Source: an uncultured Paraprevotella sp. (GTDB lineage: Bacteria > Bacteroidota > Bacteroidia > Bacteroidales > Bacteroidaceae). From it: 64,000 nt of DNA. The notes beneath the pieces are model-generated. The model ran no database searches and was not told the origin of the DNA. It saw only the letters and a list, made by a program, of their open reading frames with translations. The position numbers were made by a program, and so were the translations under genes. The stretch covers positions 85,373 through 149,372 of the forward strand of contig URDY01000007.1 of the NCBI GenBank assembly GCA_900546665.1. Direction: 5' to 3'. Of this stretch, positions 7,941 to 16,689 are shown in pieces (position 1 is the first letter of the stretch; every line of letters starts with the position of its first letter).

Positions 7941-8975
7941 ATGTTAGATAACCTTTTATCGGAGATCGAGCTGCATAGTCTTGAGGAAATGTGTGAGAAG
8001 GCGAAAAATGTGGTTTTAACCTGTCATGTTTCGCCGGATGGAGATGCTGTGGGTTCAATGCTGGCGTTTTATCATTTTTTGAATCGAAAGGGCAAGCAAG
8101 TGACAGCCGTTGCACCTAATGTCTTTCCTGATTTCTTGATGTGGATGCCGGCGGCAGATCAGATAAAGGTGTATGAGAAGCATGAGCAGGAAATTGATCC
8201 CTTGATCGATCAGGCGGATTTGTTTGTATGTCTGGATTTTAATTCTATGAGCAGGGCAGGAGCCTTGGGAGAATGCATATCGGCAACCAATGCGCCACGT
8301 ATTATGATCGACCATCATCCTTATCCGTCTGATGAATTCCAGTTATCGCTTTCATTTCCCAAAATGAGTTCCACATGCGAATTGCTGTATCGCATTATTG
8401 TTCAGATGGATAAGGGACTGGAAGAGTTGACTGTGGATGAGGCCGTTTCCTTATATACGGGCATGATGACAGATACAGGCTGTTTTTCATACAATTCCAA
8501 CCGTAGTGAGATCTACTATATAGTAGGGGATTTGTTAAAGAAGGGTATTGACAAAGACAGAATCTACAGAAATGTGTTTTACAACTATTCTGTTGAACGG
8601 TATCGTTTGCAGGGATATATGTTGTACGTCAAAATGGAGACATTTCCTGAGTATCATGCCGCATTGATGACATTGACCCAAGAAGAACAGAAACGTTTTT
8701 CGCACAAGAAAGGTGATACGGAAGGTTTCGTGAATATGCCTTTGCAGATCAAGGGTTACCGTCTTTCTGTTTTCTTGCGGGAGAATGCAGATACGGGTAC
8801 AATCAGGGTCTCATTGCGGTCGGTTGATGATTTCCCGTGTAATCAGATGGCCGCTGAATTTTTCAACGGTGGAGGGCATTTGAATGCTTCTGGCGGTGAA
8901 TTGTCCTGTAGTATGGATGAGGCTGTCGCTATTGTCCGTCAGGCCTTGAAAAAGTATGCAGCTTTATTGAAATAA
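7941..8975 (+). CDS. nrnA: bifunctional oligoribonuclease / PAP phosphatase NrnA (DHH family)
   Basis: The 344-residue protein has the DHH phosphoesterase layout: SPDGDAVGS (DxD at 33-35), CLDFNS, MIDHHPYP (DHH at 124-126) and a C-terminal DHHA1 domain with GGGHLNASGGEL. NrnA-type enzymes degrade short oligoribonucleotides to mononucleotides and dephosphorylate 3'-phosphoadenosine 5'-phosphate. The length is typical. The DUF4827 lipoprotein gene follows 9 bases later, suggesting co-transcription. Confidence 0.9.
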   Translation: MLDNLLSEIELHSLEEMCEKAKNVVLTCHVSPDGDAVGSMLAFYHFLNRKGKQVTAVAPNVFPDFLMWMPAADQIKVYEKHEQEIDPLIDQADLFVCLDFNSMSRAGALGECISATNAPRIMIDHHPYPSDEFQLSLSFPKMSSTCELLYRIIVQMDKGLEELTVDEAVSLYTGMMTDTGCFSYNSNRSEIYYIVGDLLKKGIDKDRIYRNVFYNYSVERYRLQGYMLYVKMETFPEYHAALMTLTQEEQKRFSHKKGDTEGFVNMPLQIKGYRLSVFLRENADTGTIRVSLRSVDDFPCNQMAAEFFNGGGHLNASGGELSCSMDEAVAIVRQALKKYAALLK

Positions 8976-8984
8976 TCAAATAAT

Positions 8985-9704
8985 ATGATAAAAAGAACAA
9001 TTAGAATGAAAGTGAATTGGAATATATGGATTGTTTTGTTGCTGGCCGGAATAGGTCTGTCTTCTTGTGATGACGGTGAGACTTATGCTGAACAGAGAGA
9101 AAAAGAGCAGGATGCTATCCAGGCATTTATTAATCGTGATGTGGCCATCTGCAATTCAGAAGGAGACACATTGATTCGTGTCGGAAAGATTAATGTGATT
9201 TCAGAATCTCAGTTTTATGCACAGGATAGTCTGACAAATCTGGCAAACAATGAATATGTTCAGTTTGACAATACCGGGGTTTATATGCAGATCGTCCGTA
9301 AAGGTGCAGGTGACAAGTTGAAACATGGGCAGACCAAGCGTCTGATCTGTCATTATACGGAATTCAATATATTGAGAGATTCTATCCAGACCACCAATAA
9401 TGTCACTTACTGGCAGACTAATCCGGATATTATGGAAGTTACGAATAATTATGGCACGTTTACGGCATCCTTTAATACGAGTATTAATGGTGGAGGTGCC
9501 ATGTACAGCTATTATGGTTCCAAGGCTGTGCCTGCCGGATGGCTTGTCCCTTTGACTTATATTAATATAGGACGACAAATCACGGAAGACGAGGAAATAT
9601 CCAAGGTTCGTCTTATTGTCCCTCATACGCAAGGCCACAGTGATGCGTCTTCTAATGTATATCCTTGTTTTTATGAAATTACTTATCAGGAAATGATTTA
9701 TTAA
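8985..9704 (+). CDS. DUF4827 family lipoprotein
   Basis: The 239-residue product has a lipoprotein signal peptide (WIVLLLAGIGLSSC, cysteine about residue 29), so it is probably a lipid-anchored envelope protein. After it come ISESQFYAQDS and NEYVQFDNTGVYMQIVRKGAGDKLKHGQT, recognisable as the Bacteroidetes DUF4827 family, which looks related to FKBP-type peptidyl-prolyl isomerases. Whether it is catalytic is not known. A second in-frame start at 9006 would give a more standard signal peptide. The 3' end overlaps the convergent hemW gene by 4 bases. Confidence 0.8.
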   Translation: MIKRTIRMKVNWNIWIVLLLAGIGLSSCDDGETYAEQREKEQDAIQAFINRDVAICNSEGDTLIRVGKINVISESQFYAQDSLTNLANNEYVQFDNTGVYMQIVRKGAGDKLKHGQTKRLICHYTEFNILRDSIQTTNNVTYWQTNPDIMEVTNNYGTFTASFNTSINGGGAMYSYYGSKAVPAGWLVPLTYINIGRQITEDEEISKVRLIVPHTQGHSDASSNVYPCFYEITYQEMIY

Positions 9705-10894
9705 TCATCAACTGAGAATAAGTCGCTGATAATCCCGTCGGACAGAAATAATCCCTTTCGGGTCAGTTTGAGCAAGCCGTCCTTGGTTTGCTCATTTTTT
9801 TTGTCTAGTTGCAGATTGCCGTTCTTGATGTGGAAAGAGGCCTGCTGCAGACAATAGTCTTTTAATCTTGTGCCAAATTCCATCTCGATAAAATGAAGGT
9901 CCGCTCCCCAGCAGGTTCGCAGCCTGGTCATGATGTAATCATTATATCGTGTTTGATTGTCGAGGTATTCACGGTCAATCCAGTCAGCATACTTAAAGTC
10001 AGACGGTTGTGTGCAGGATTGCATTTTTTCGATATATAGTTTGAGATCAGCAGTATTCCATTGCCTGCTTTTTCCATTATAAGAATGGGCTGAAGGGCCG
10101 CATCCCAGATAAGGAATGCTGTTCCAATAGCTGGAATTGTGACGTGAGTAATATCCCGATTTGGCAAAATTGGAAATTTCATAGTGTTGGAAGTGATGGT
10201 CGGACAGTTCGTCAATGAGCATATTGTACATGGTCAGACTGGTGTCTTCATCTGTTTCAGAAATAATTCCTTTTTCTTTGAGATTCCACAAAGCCGTATT
10301 TTCTTCATATATAAGTGCGTAGGCAGAGATATGCGGCACATCTAGTAGAAGGGCCTGGGTGATATTGCTTTGCCACTGTGATATGGTTTGTTCCGGCAAA
10401 CCGTATATCAAGTCTATACTGATGTTGCTGAATCCGGCATTCTGGCAGTCTTTTACTGCTTTTATGGCTTGTTCGGCTGTATGTCTTCTGCGTAGGAAAT
10501 GCAGTTCACGGTTGTTGAAAGTCTGTATGCCAATACTGATTCTGTTGATGGGGAAAGACTGTAATTCTTTTATTTTTTCGGTGGTCAGATCGTCCGGATT
10601 GGCCTCCAGAGTAATTTCTGCTTCACTGCTGATTCGGTAAGTGTGATATAGAGCTGAAAAAATACGTTCCAGTTGTGATGCATCCAGCGTTGAGGGAGTT
10701 CCACCTCCCAGATAAATGGTTTTTATTTCTGCCGGTTCGGAAAATTCATCTTGAAGATAACCGGCACGCAGAGTCAGTTCTTTTACGAGTGCTTTAATAT
10801 AAGCTTCTTTTGCTTCATGGTGGGTAGTGGAATAAAAATCGCAGTAAATACATCTGCTCTGACAAAATGGGATGTGTATGTAGATGCCGGCCAT
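9701..10894 (-). CDS. hemW: radical SAM heme chaperone HemW (coproporphyrinogen oxidase-like)
   Basis: The 397-residue protein begins MAGIYIHIPFCQSRCIYCDF, giving the radical-SAM cysteines C11, C15 and C18, followed by IKTIYLGGGTPSTL and ISIGIQTFNNRELHFLRR. The length (about 380-400) and the first-cysteine arrangement fit HemW, which binds heme and delivers it to respiratory proteins, rather than the longer HemN oxidase. Its 3' end overlaps the DUF4827 gene by 4 bases in a tail-to-tail arrangement. Confidence 0.88.
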   Translation of the reverse strand: MAGIYIHIPFCQSRCIYCDFYSTTHHEAKEAYIKALVKELTLRAGYLQDEFSEPAEIKTIYLGGGTPSTLDASQLERIFSALYHTYRISSEAEITLEANPDDLTTEKIKELQSFPINRISIGIQTFNNRELHFLRRRHTAEQAIKAVKDCQNAGFSNISIDLIYGLPEQTISQWQSNITQALLLDVPHISAYALIYEENTALWNLKEKGIISETDEDTSLTMYNMLIDELSDHHFQHYEISNFAKSGYYSRHNSSYWNSIPYLGCGPSAHSYNGKSRQWNTADLKLYIEKMQSCTQPSDFKYADWIDREYLDNQTRYNDYIMTRLRTCWGADLHFIEMEFGTRLKDYCLQQASFHIKNGNLQLDKKNEQTKDGLLKLTRKGLFLSDGIISDLFSVDD

Positions 10895-10921
10895 ATCAAA
10901 TGATTTGTATTGAAACGGTTA

Positions 10922-10929
10922 CAAAGGTA
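10922..10929 (-). promoter_or_regulatory. -7 promoter box for hemW
   Basis: The reverse strand reads TACCTTTG, an exact TAnnTTTG match, 27 bases before the hemW start. Confidence 0.5.
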
Positions 10930-11051
10930 TAATAAAAAAACGAAAGGAAAGTGTGTTGAAGAACATAAGTAATAAATGTACCATTAAATTGCTTTTATCC
11001 CTATTTTTCTCTACATTTAATCCCGAATTTGTAATCTTAAAAAACAATGCA

Positions 11052-13211
11052 ATGAAAGTTTATCAAACTAACGAGATTAAAAACATAGCCCTCTTGGGAA
11101 ATGACGGTTCAGGTAAAACCACACTAACAGAAGCTTTATTATACGAAAGCGGATTGATCAAACGCCGTGGTAGAATCACAGCAAAAAATACAGTAAGTGA
11201 TTATTTTCCAGTTGAACAAGAATATGGTTACTCTGTCTTTTCAACTGTTTTTCATGTAGAGTGGAATAATAAGAAATTAAATATAATAGATTGTCCGGGA
11301 TCTGATGATTTTGTCGGCAGTGCGCTAACAGCATTGAATGTGACTGATACAGCCATATTGTTGCTTAACGGTCAGTATGGTCCGGAGGTTGGTACACAGA
11401 ACCATTTCCGGTATACAGAAAAACTGGGTAAGCCGGTTATATTCCTGGTGAATCAGCTGGATGATGAGAAATGTGATTATGATGCCATATTGGAGCAACT
11501 GATTTCCATTTATGGCAATAAGGTCGTTCCTGTACAGTATCCGATCAAGACAGGTCCTGATTTTAATGCCTTGATTGATGTGCTGTTGATGAAAAAATAT
11601 TCTTGGAATCCGGAAGGTGGTGCTCCAATTATTGAGGATATTCCGGCAGACCAGATGGAAAAAGCGATGGAAATGCATAAGGCTCTTGTAGAGGCTGCTG
11701 CAGAGAACGATGAGACTTTGATGGAAAAATTCTTCGACAGCGAAACTCTTACAGAGGATGAAATGCGTGAAGGTATACGTAAGGGTTTGGCGTCACGCGG
11801 CATGTTCCCGGTATTTTGTGTGTGTGCCGGAAAAGATATGGGTGTACGCCGATTGATGGAATTCCTGGGTAATGTGGTGCCTTTTGTTGATGAAATGCCT
11901 AAAGTGCATAATACGCGTGGAATGGAAGTTGTGCCGGACTCAAACGGTCCGACCTCATTATATTTCTTTAAGACGGGTGTGGAACCACATATCGGTGAGG
12001 TTCAGTATTTCAAAGTGATGAGCGGTAAGGTGCATGAAGGAGATGACCTTAACAATGCAGACAGAGGCTCAAAAGAAAGAATGTCTCAGCTCTTTGTATG
12101 TGCAGGAGCAAACAGAATCAAAGTGGAAGAACTGGTTGCAGGTGATATCGGCTGTACAGTGAAACTGAAAGATGTAAAGACCGGCAATACGCTGAATGAC
12201 AAGAATTGTGAGAACCGTTTCAACTTTATCAAATATCCGAATCCCAAATATACCCGTGCTGTAAAGGCTGTGAATGAAGCGGAGACGGAAAAAATGATGA
12301 ATGCATTGAATCGTATGAAGGAAGAAGATCCAACATGGATGATTGAGCAGAGCAAGGAATTGCGTCAGATCTTGGTTCATGGTCAGGGAGAATTCCATTT
12401 GCGTACGTTGAAATGGCGTATGGAAAATAACGAAAAGATAGCCATCAAATTTGAAGAACCCCGTATTCCTTATCGTGAAACCATTACCAAGGCTGCACGT
12501 GCTGACTATCGTCATAAAAAGCAATCTGGAGGTGCCGGACAGTTTGGTGAGGTACATCTTATTGTAGAACCTTATTATGAAGGCATGCCTGATCCTGATG
12601 TATATCGTTTCAATGGTCAGGAATATCGTGTGACAGTGAAGAGTAAGGAAGAAGTTTCATTGGAATGGGGCGGAAAACTGGTATTTATCAATTCAGTGGT
12701 AGGTGGAGCTATTGATGCCCGTTTCATGCCGGCGATATTGAAAGGTGTCATGCAGAGGATGGAGCAAGGACCGCTTACAGGAAGCTATGCGCGTGATGTC
12801 CGCGTGATTGTATACGATGGAAAAATGCACCCTGTAGATTCAAATGAATTATCATTTATGTTGGCTGGACGCAATGCCTTCAGCATGGCATTCAAAGAGG
12901 CCGGTCCTAAGATTCTTGAACCAATATATGATGTAGAAGTCTTTGTTCCAAGCGATAGAATGGGAGATGTGATGGGTGATCTTCAGGGACGTCGTGGAAT
13001 GATATTGGGTATGACCAGTGAAAATGGTTACGAAAAGCTGGTTGCAAAAGTTCCTTTAAAGGAAATGTCCAACTATTGCACTTCTTTGAGTTCCATTACC
13101 GGTGGTCGCGCTTCCTTTATTATGAAGTTTGCCAGCTATGAACTGGTTCCTTCAGATGTTCAGGAACGCCTGATGAGAGATTTCGAAGCCAACCAGGCTA
13201 AAGAAGAATAA
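11052..13211 (+). CDS. fusA2: elongation factor G paralogue (EF-G2 type) with altered GTPase residues
   Basis: This 719-residue protein has the five-domain EF-G layout (G domain, then domain II, and the domain IV/V strings GGAGQFGEVHLIVEP and GDVMGDLQGRRGMILGM). The start at 11052 (MKVYQTNEIKNIALLG) matches EF-G-like N-termini; the 33 codons upstream look untranslated. The nucleotide-binding P-loop is intact (GNDGSGKT, 16-23) and NQLD stands for NKxD. The switch II motif usually reading DTPGHVDF is DCPGSDDF (80-87), so Ser84 replaces the catalytic His. Switch I reads QEYGYSV (56-62) instead of QERGITI. A Bacteroides thetaiotaomicron EF-G2 is reported to support translocation without GTP hydrolysis; this gene appears to be the same type. 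Confidence 0.88.
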   Translation: MKVYQTNEIKNIALLGNDGSGKTTLTEALLYESGLIKRRGRITAKNTVSDYFPVEQEYGYSVFSTVFHVEWNNKKLNIIDCPGSDDFVGSALTALNVTDTAILLLNGQYGPEVGTQNHFRYTEKLGKPVIFLVNQLDDEKCDYDAILEQLISIYGNKVVPVQYPIKTGPDFNALIDVLLMKKYSWNPEGGAPIIEDIPADQMEKAMEMHKALVEAAAENDETLMEKFFDSETLTEDEMREGIRKGLASRGMFPVFCVCAGKDMGVRRLMEFLGNVVPFVDEMPKVHNTRGMEVVPDSNGPTSLYFFKTGVEPHIGEVQYFKVMSGKVHEGDDLNNADRGSKERMSQLFVCAGANRIKVEELVAGDIGCTVKLKDVKTGNTLNDKNCENRFNFIKYPNPKYTRAVKAVNEAETEKMMNALNRMKEEDPTWMIEQSKELRQILVHGQGEFHLRTLKWRMENNEKIAIKFEEPRIPYRETITKAARADYRHKKQSGGAGQFGEVHLIVEPYYEGMPDPDVYRFNGQEYRVTVKSKEEVSLEWGGKLVFINSVVGGAIDARFMPAILKGVMQRMEQGPLTGSYARDVRVIVYDGKMHPVDSNELSFMLAGRNAFSMAFKEAGPKILEPIYDVEVFVPSDRMGDVMGDLQGRRGMILGMTSENGYEKLVAKVPLKEMSNYCTSLSSITGGRASFIMKFASYELVPSDVQERLMRDFEANQAKEE

Positions 13212-13233
13212 CAGTCTGTCAGACAATAAAAAT

Positions 13234-13272
13234 GATAGGGTCATTCAAGCACTTGAATGGCCCTATCTTTAA
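13234..13272 (+). terminator. intrinsic terminator after the EF-G paralogue
   Basis: A stem of about 15 bp (GATAGGG.CATTCAAG with CTTGAATG.CCCTATC, one mismatch) is followed by TTT and an A/T-rich stretch. Confidence 0.75.
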
Positions 13273-13387
13273 AATGATTGTCTTGTAAAATGCTCGTATC
13301 AGGCATTTTGTCTTTCTTGTAAGTTAAATATGTTAAAAACAAGCGGATCTATCCGTTTTTTTAGTCGCAACATAAAAACTTCTTGTT

Positions 13388-13395
13388 TATATTTG
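13388..13395 (+). promoter_or_regulatory. -7 promoter box immediately before rprX
   Basis: TATATTTG ends only five bases before the rprX ATG at 13401, so transcription from it would begin at or within the start codon. Confidence 0.45.
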
Positions 13396-13400
13396 CTTAT

Positions 13401-14951
13401 ATGAAAAAGTCAACGATTTGGATAGTCAGTATCATTATAGGAGTGTCGTTTGTTGGCCTCCTGTATTTGCAAATGCGTTATATTCGTCAAATGATTAAAA
13501 TGCGTAAGGAACAGTTTGACGAATCGGTCATCCGGAGTCTGGATCAGGCTTCCAGAAATCTAGAACAGAACGAGACGTTCCGTTATCTGGAGCAGATCAG
13601 TCGGGAATCGATGAAAGATACGGATTCAGTCATGACTGTATACCGGGGAGCAAAGAAGTTTATTACCCAAACAACGAAATATTCTATTTCCGGTCAGGGT
13701 AATCAGATGATTTCCTCTTTTGAGTTGCAGACGAAGATCAAGCACCCTTCAGCAATTCCCAAGGTGTTGCGCTTTAAAAGTTCAAATTCCATATCAGAAG
13801 CTTCCAAAAACTTTCAGGAACATGTGAAGAATGCTTATGTTTATCAGAAGGGCTTGTTGGATGAAGTGGTTTACAATATATTGTATACGGCCAGTGACCG
13901 TCCTTTGACAGAAAGGGTTAATTTCAAGTTGTTGGATCAGGATATCCGATATGCATTGGAGAACAATGGTATAAGTATGCCTTATCACTTTACGGTTTCA
14001 ACAAGTGACGGTCGTGAAGTTTACAGATGCCCTGATTATGAGGAGAAGGGAGAAGATTATTCGTATTCACAGATTCTTTTCCGTAATGATCCTTCAAACA
14101 GAATGGGTATTGTGAAGATTCATTTTCCTGATATGAATTCCTATTTGATGGGAACGGCGCGTATGATGATTCCTGCTATTGCTTTCACTATCATCCTGTT
14201 TGTGACATTCGTATTTACGATATATGTAATTTTCAGACAGAAAAAGGTGACAGAAATGAAAAATGATTTCATAAATAACATGACGCATGAATTCAAAACA
14301 CCGATATCTTCCATTTCATTGGCTGCGCAAATGTTGAGTGACCAGTCTATAAAGAAGAGTGAGGCCATGTATGAGAGTCTGTCACGGGTGATTAATGATG
14401 AAACCAAACGTTTACGTTTTCAAGTAGAGAAAGTGTTGCAGATGTCTTTATATGACCGTGATAACATTGCTTTCAAACAGAAAGTACTGGATGCCAACGT
14501 GCTGTTGGAAGGCGTCATCAAAACATTCAATCTGAAGGTCACCCAAAACGGTGGTGAGATTTCTTCTGATCTGCAGGCTGAAAATGCTTCCATCTATGTG
14601 GACGAGATGCATTTCACTAATGTAATCTTCAATCTGATGGATAATGCGGTGAAATATAAGAGGGACGATGTTGCTCTTCATTTGAATGTCCGTACATGGA
14701 ATGCAGGTAACAAGATCAATATATCCATAGAAGATAATGGAATCGGTATCCAAAAGGATGATTTGAAACATATCTTCGATAAGTTCTATAGGGTACATAC
14801 CGGCAACAAGCACGATGTTAAAGGATTTGGTTTGGGTCTGGCTTATGTGAAGAAGATTGTCAGCCTGCAGAAAGGCACGATTCAGGCTGAGAGTGAATAC
14901 GGACAAGGTACGAAATTTATAATAACATTACCAATATTATTAAACAATTGA
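13401..14951 (+). CDS. rprX: RprX-type sensor histidine kinase
   Basis: The 516-residue membrane kinase has an N-terminal membrane helix (residues 5-25), a sensor region of about 220 residues, and a second helix around 250-275. A HisKA domain follows with NNMTHEFKTPISS (phospho-accepting His296), then HATPase_c motifs NLMDNAVKYK, DNGIGI and GFGLGLAYVKKIV. It would phosphorylate the adjacent RprY response regulator. The pair matches the RprX-RprY system of Bacteroides fragilis in length and sequence. The signal sensed cannot be read from the sequence. The start MKKSTIWIVSI was preferred over an in-frame ATT/ATG six codons upstream. Confidence 0.9.
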   Translation: MKKSTIWIVSIIIGVSFVGLLYLQMRYIRQMIKMRKEQFDESVIRSLDQASRNLEQNETFRYLEQISRESMKDTDSVMTVYRGAKKFITQTTKYSISGQGNQMISSFELQTKIKHPSAIPKVLRFKSSNSISEASKNFQEHVKNAYVYQKGLLDEVVYNILYTASDRPLTERVNFKLLDQDIRYALENNGISMPYHFTVSTSDGREVYRCPDYEEKGEDYSYSQILFRNDPSNRMGIVKIHFPDMNSYLMGTARMMIPAIAFTIILFVTFVFTIYVIFRQKKVTEMKNDFINNMTHEFKTPISSISLAAQMLSDQSIKKSEAMYESLSRVINDETKRLRFQVEKVLQMSLYDRDNIAFKQKVLDANVLLEGVIKTFNLKVTQNGGEISSDLQAENASIYVDEMHFTNVIFNLMDNAVKYKRDDVALHLNVRTWNAGNKINISIEDNGIGIQKDDLKHIFDKFYRVHTGNKHDVKGFGLGLAYVKKIVSLQKGTIQAESEYGQGTKFIITLPILLNN

Positions 14952-14956
14952 CAATT

Positions 14957-15658
14957 ATGGACGAGAAATTGCGAATATTACTTTGTGAGGATGATGAAAG
15001 TCTGGGTATGTTGCTCAGAGAGTATCTTCAGGCTAAAGGTTACGAGGCAGAACTCTATCCTGATGGTGATGCCGGATACAAGGCCTTCCTGAAAGGAAAA
15101 TATGATATGTGTGTGTTTGACGTGATGATGCCTAAGAAAGATGGTTTTGCACTGGCTCAGGAGATCAGACAGGTCAATACGGAGATTCCTATTATCTTCC
15201 TTACAGCCAAGAATCTGAAAGAAGATATTTTCGACGGATTCAAGATCGGAGCAGATGACTATATTACGAAACCTTTCTCAATGGAGGAGCTGGTGTTCCG
15301 TATGGAAGCTATCCTGCGTCGTGTTAAAGGTAAGAAGGTAAAGGAAGTCAATGTATACAAGCTTGGAAAGTTCACTTTCGATACTCAGCGTCAGATTCTG
15401 GCAATAGGAGACAAGCAGACCAAGTTGACGACAAAGGAAAGCGAATTGCTTTCACTCCTTTGTGCTCATGCCAATGATGTTCTTCAGAGAGAACTGGCAT
15501 TGAAGACCATTTGGATTGACGACAATTATTTCAATGCCAGAAGCATGGATGTGTATATTACCAAGTTGCGTAAGCATCTTAAAGATGACCCATCTATCGA
15601 AATCAATAATGTGCATGGCAAGGGTTACAGATTGATTGTGCCTACTGAAGAAGAGTAA
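14957..15658 (+). CDS. rprY: RprY-type response regulator (OmpR/PhoB family)
   Basis: The 233-residue protein has a receiver domain (acidic pocket E11-D12-D13, phospho-acceptor Asp55 in FDVMMPKKDG, FLTAK, and the lysine of ADDYITKPFS). A winged-helix DNA-binding domain follows (KLTTKESELLSLLCAHAND, RSMDVYITKLRKHL, GKGYRLIVP). It starts 5 bases after rprX, so the two are one operon. In B. fragilis RprY is a DNA-binding regulator linked to stress and metabolism; the regulon here is not visible. Confidence 0.92.
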   Translation: MDEKLRILLCEDDESLGMLLREYLQAKGYEAELYPDGDAGYKAFLKGKYDMCVFDVMMPKKDGFALAQEIRQVNTEIPIIFLTAKNLKEDIFDGFKIGADDYITKPFSMEELVFRMEAILRRVKGKKVKEVNVYKLGKFTFDTQRQILAIGDKQTKLTTKESELLSLLCAHANDVLQRELALKTIWIDDNYFNARSMDVYITKLRKHLKDDPSIEINNVHGKGYRLIVPTEEE

Positions 15659-15738
15659 GTCTAATTGAAAGGAGACATCAACCAGGAGACATGTTTCTTG
15701 TATTAACTGGTTTTTGTTTCTGACAGGCTTAAATATAC

Positions 15739-15774
15739 TGTCAGGTTTCTTGTGAAAAGAGGCCTGACATTTTT
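15739..15774 (+). terminator. probable terminator after rprY
   Basis: TGTCAGG at 15739-15745 pairs with CCTGACA at 15763-15769 and is followed by TTTTT. Confidence 0.6.
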
Positions 15775-15904
15775 GTATCTGAATGAAATTTGTCAATTGG
15801 ATGAAAAAGAGAGGTCGATATTGTTTTCTATATAGGGATTCCTTTCTGTGGCTTTTCAATTGGTTGAAAAACGTTTTTTTATCATTCAAATGACCTGTAA
15901 ACAT

Positions 15905-15938
15905 AAAAAAAGTGTGTCCGTTGGGACACACTTTTTTA
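15905..15938. terminator. bidirectional terminator between rprY and rplI
   Basis: A 14-bp stem with A/T ends (AAAAAGTGTGTCC / GGACACACTTTTT, four-base loop) carries a T run on both strands. It serves the minus-strand rpsF-rpsR-rplI operon directly and backs up rprY termination. Confidence 0.88.
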
Positions 15939-15956
15939 TATTCTCATATTGATATA

Positions 15957-16403
15957 TTAAGCTTCTTCTGCTACTACTTCGAAAGGAATTTCTACAGATA
16001 CTTCCTTGTGGAGTTTTACTGTAGCTTTGTAAGAACCAACTTCCTTAACATCCTTTACAACGATGATCTTACGGTCGATGTTGAAGCCCAATTTCTGCAG
16101 CTCGTCTGCAATCTGAAGGCTGTTAACAGATCCGTAGATAACGCCAGTAGCGCTGACCTTAGTTGCAATGGTCAATGAAACTTCTGACAGTTTGCCAGCC
16201 AATTCCAAAGCGTCATTCTTGATCTTCTCAAGCTTGTGAGCGCGCTGCTTCAATTCTTCAGCCAAAACTTTCTTTGCTGATTCAGATGCAATAACACCTT
16301 TACCTGTAGGGATAAGGTAGTTACGGCCGTATCCAGACTTTACATTTACAATATCGTTCTTGTAACCCAAGCCGATTACGTCTTCTTTCAATATAATTTC
16401 CAT
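15957..16403 (-). CDS. rplI: 50S ribosomal protein L9 (bL9)
   Basis: The 148-residue protein begins MEIILKEDVIGLGYKNDIVNVKSGYGRNYLIP, the canonical L9 N-domain, followed by the long connecting helix and the C-domain (GVIYGSVNSLQIADELQKLG). It binds 23S rRNA near the L1 stalk. It is the last gene of rpsF-rpsR-rplI, 16 bases after rpsR, and carries an unusually strong Shine-Dalgarno sequence. Confidence 0.97.
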   Translation of the reverse strand: MEIILKEDVIGLGYKNDIVNVKSGYGRNYLIPTGKGVIASESAKKVLAEELKQRAHKLEKIKNDALELAGKLSEVSLTIATKVSATGVIYGSVNSLQIADELQKLGFNIDRKIIVVKDVKEVGSYKATVKLHKEVSVEIPFEVVAEEA

Positions 16404-16410
16404 ACTTAAC

Positions 16411-16418
16411 CCTCCTTT
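16411..16418 (-). promoter_or_regulatory. strong Shine-Dalgarno sequence of rplI
   Basis: AAAGGAGG on the reverse strand lies seven bases before the rplI ATG. Most genes in this window have none. Confidence 0.8.
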
Positions 16419-16419
16419 A

Positions 16420-16686
16420 TTATTTCATCATATCAGTTACAAATGGAAGAAGAGCCAAGTGACGTGCTCTCTTTACAGCCTGAGCTACACGACGCTGATA
16501 CTTCAATGAAGTTCCAGTAATACGACGTGGAAGGATCTTACCCTGCTCATTCAAGAATTTCTTCAAGAATTCAGGATCCTTGTAATCGATATACTTAATG
16601 CCGCTCTTTTTGAAACGACAGTACTTTTTCTTTTTAACGTCGACAGTCGGCGGAGTCAAATATCTGATTTCTGATTGCTGTGTCAT
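16420..16686 (-). CDS. rpsR: 30S ribosomal protein S18 (bS18)
   Basis: The 88-residue protein contains [49 protein letters not shown] and the usual C-terminal end of S18. It forms a pair with S6 on the 30S platform. In Bacteroidetes, S18 together with S6 and S21 is reported to help sequester the 3' tail of 16S rRNA, reducing use of Shine-Dalgarno sites. The gene lies between rpsF and rplI and is preceded by a perfect Shine-Dalgarno core. Confidence 0.97.
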   Translation of the reverse strand: MTQQSEIRYLTPPTVDVKKKKYCRFKKSGIKYIDYKDPEFLKKFLNEQGKILPRRITGTSLKYQRRVAQAVKRARHLALLPFVTDMMK

Positions 16687-16689
16687 GAT

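Noticed and set aside
10953..11051. 33-codon N-terminal extension of the EF-G paralogue
   Set aside because: EF-G proteins begin close to the P-loop; the extension is low in family resemblance, and the ATG at 11052 fits the normal start.
15780..15900. Two similar CAATTGG..TGAAAAA segments after rprY
   Set aside because: The similarity is short and imperfect, with no symmetry or spacing that suggests a site.
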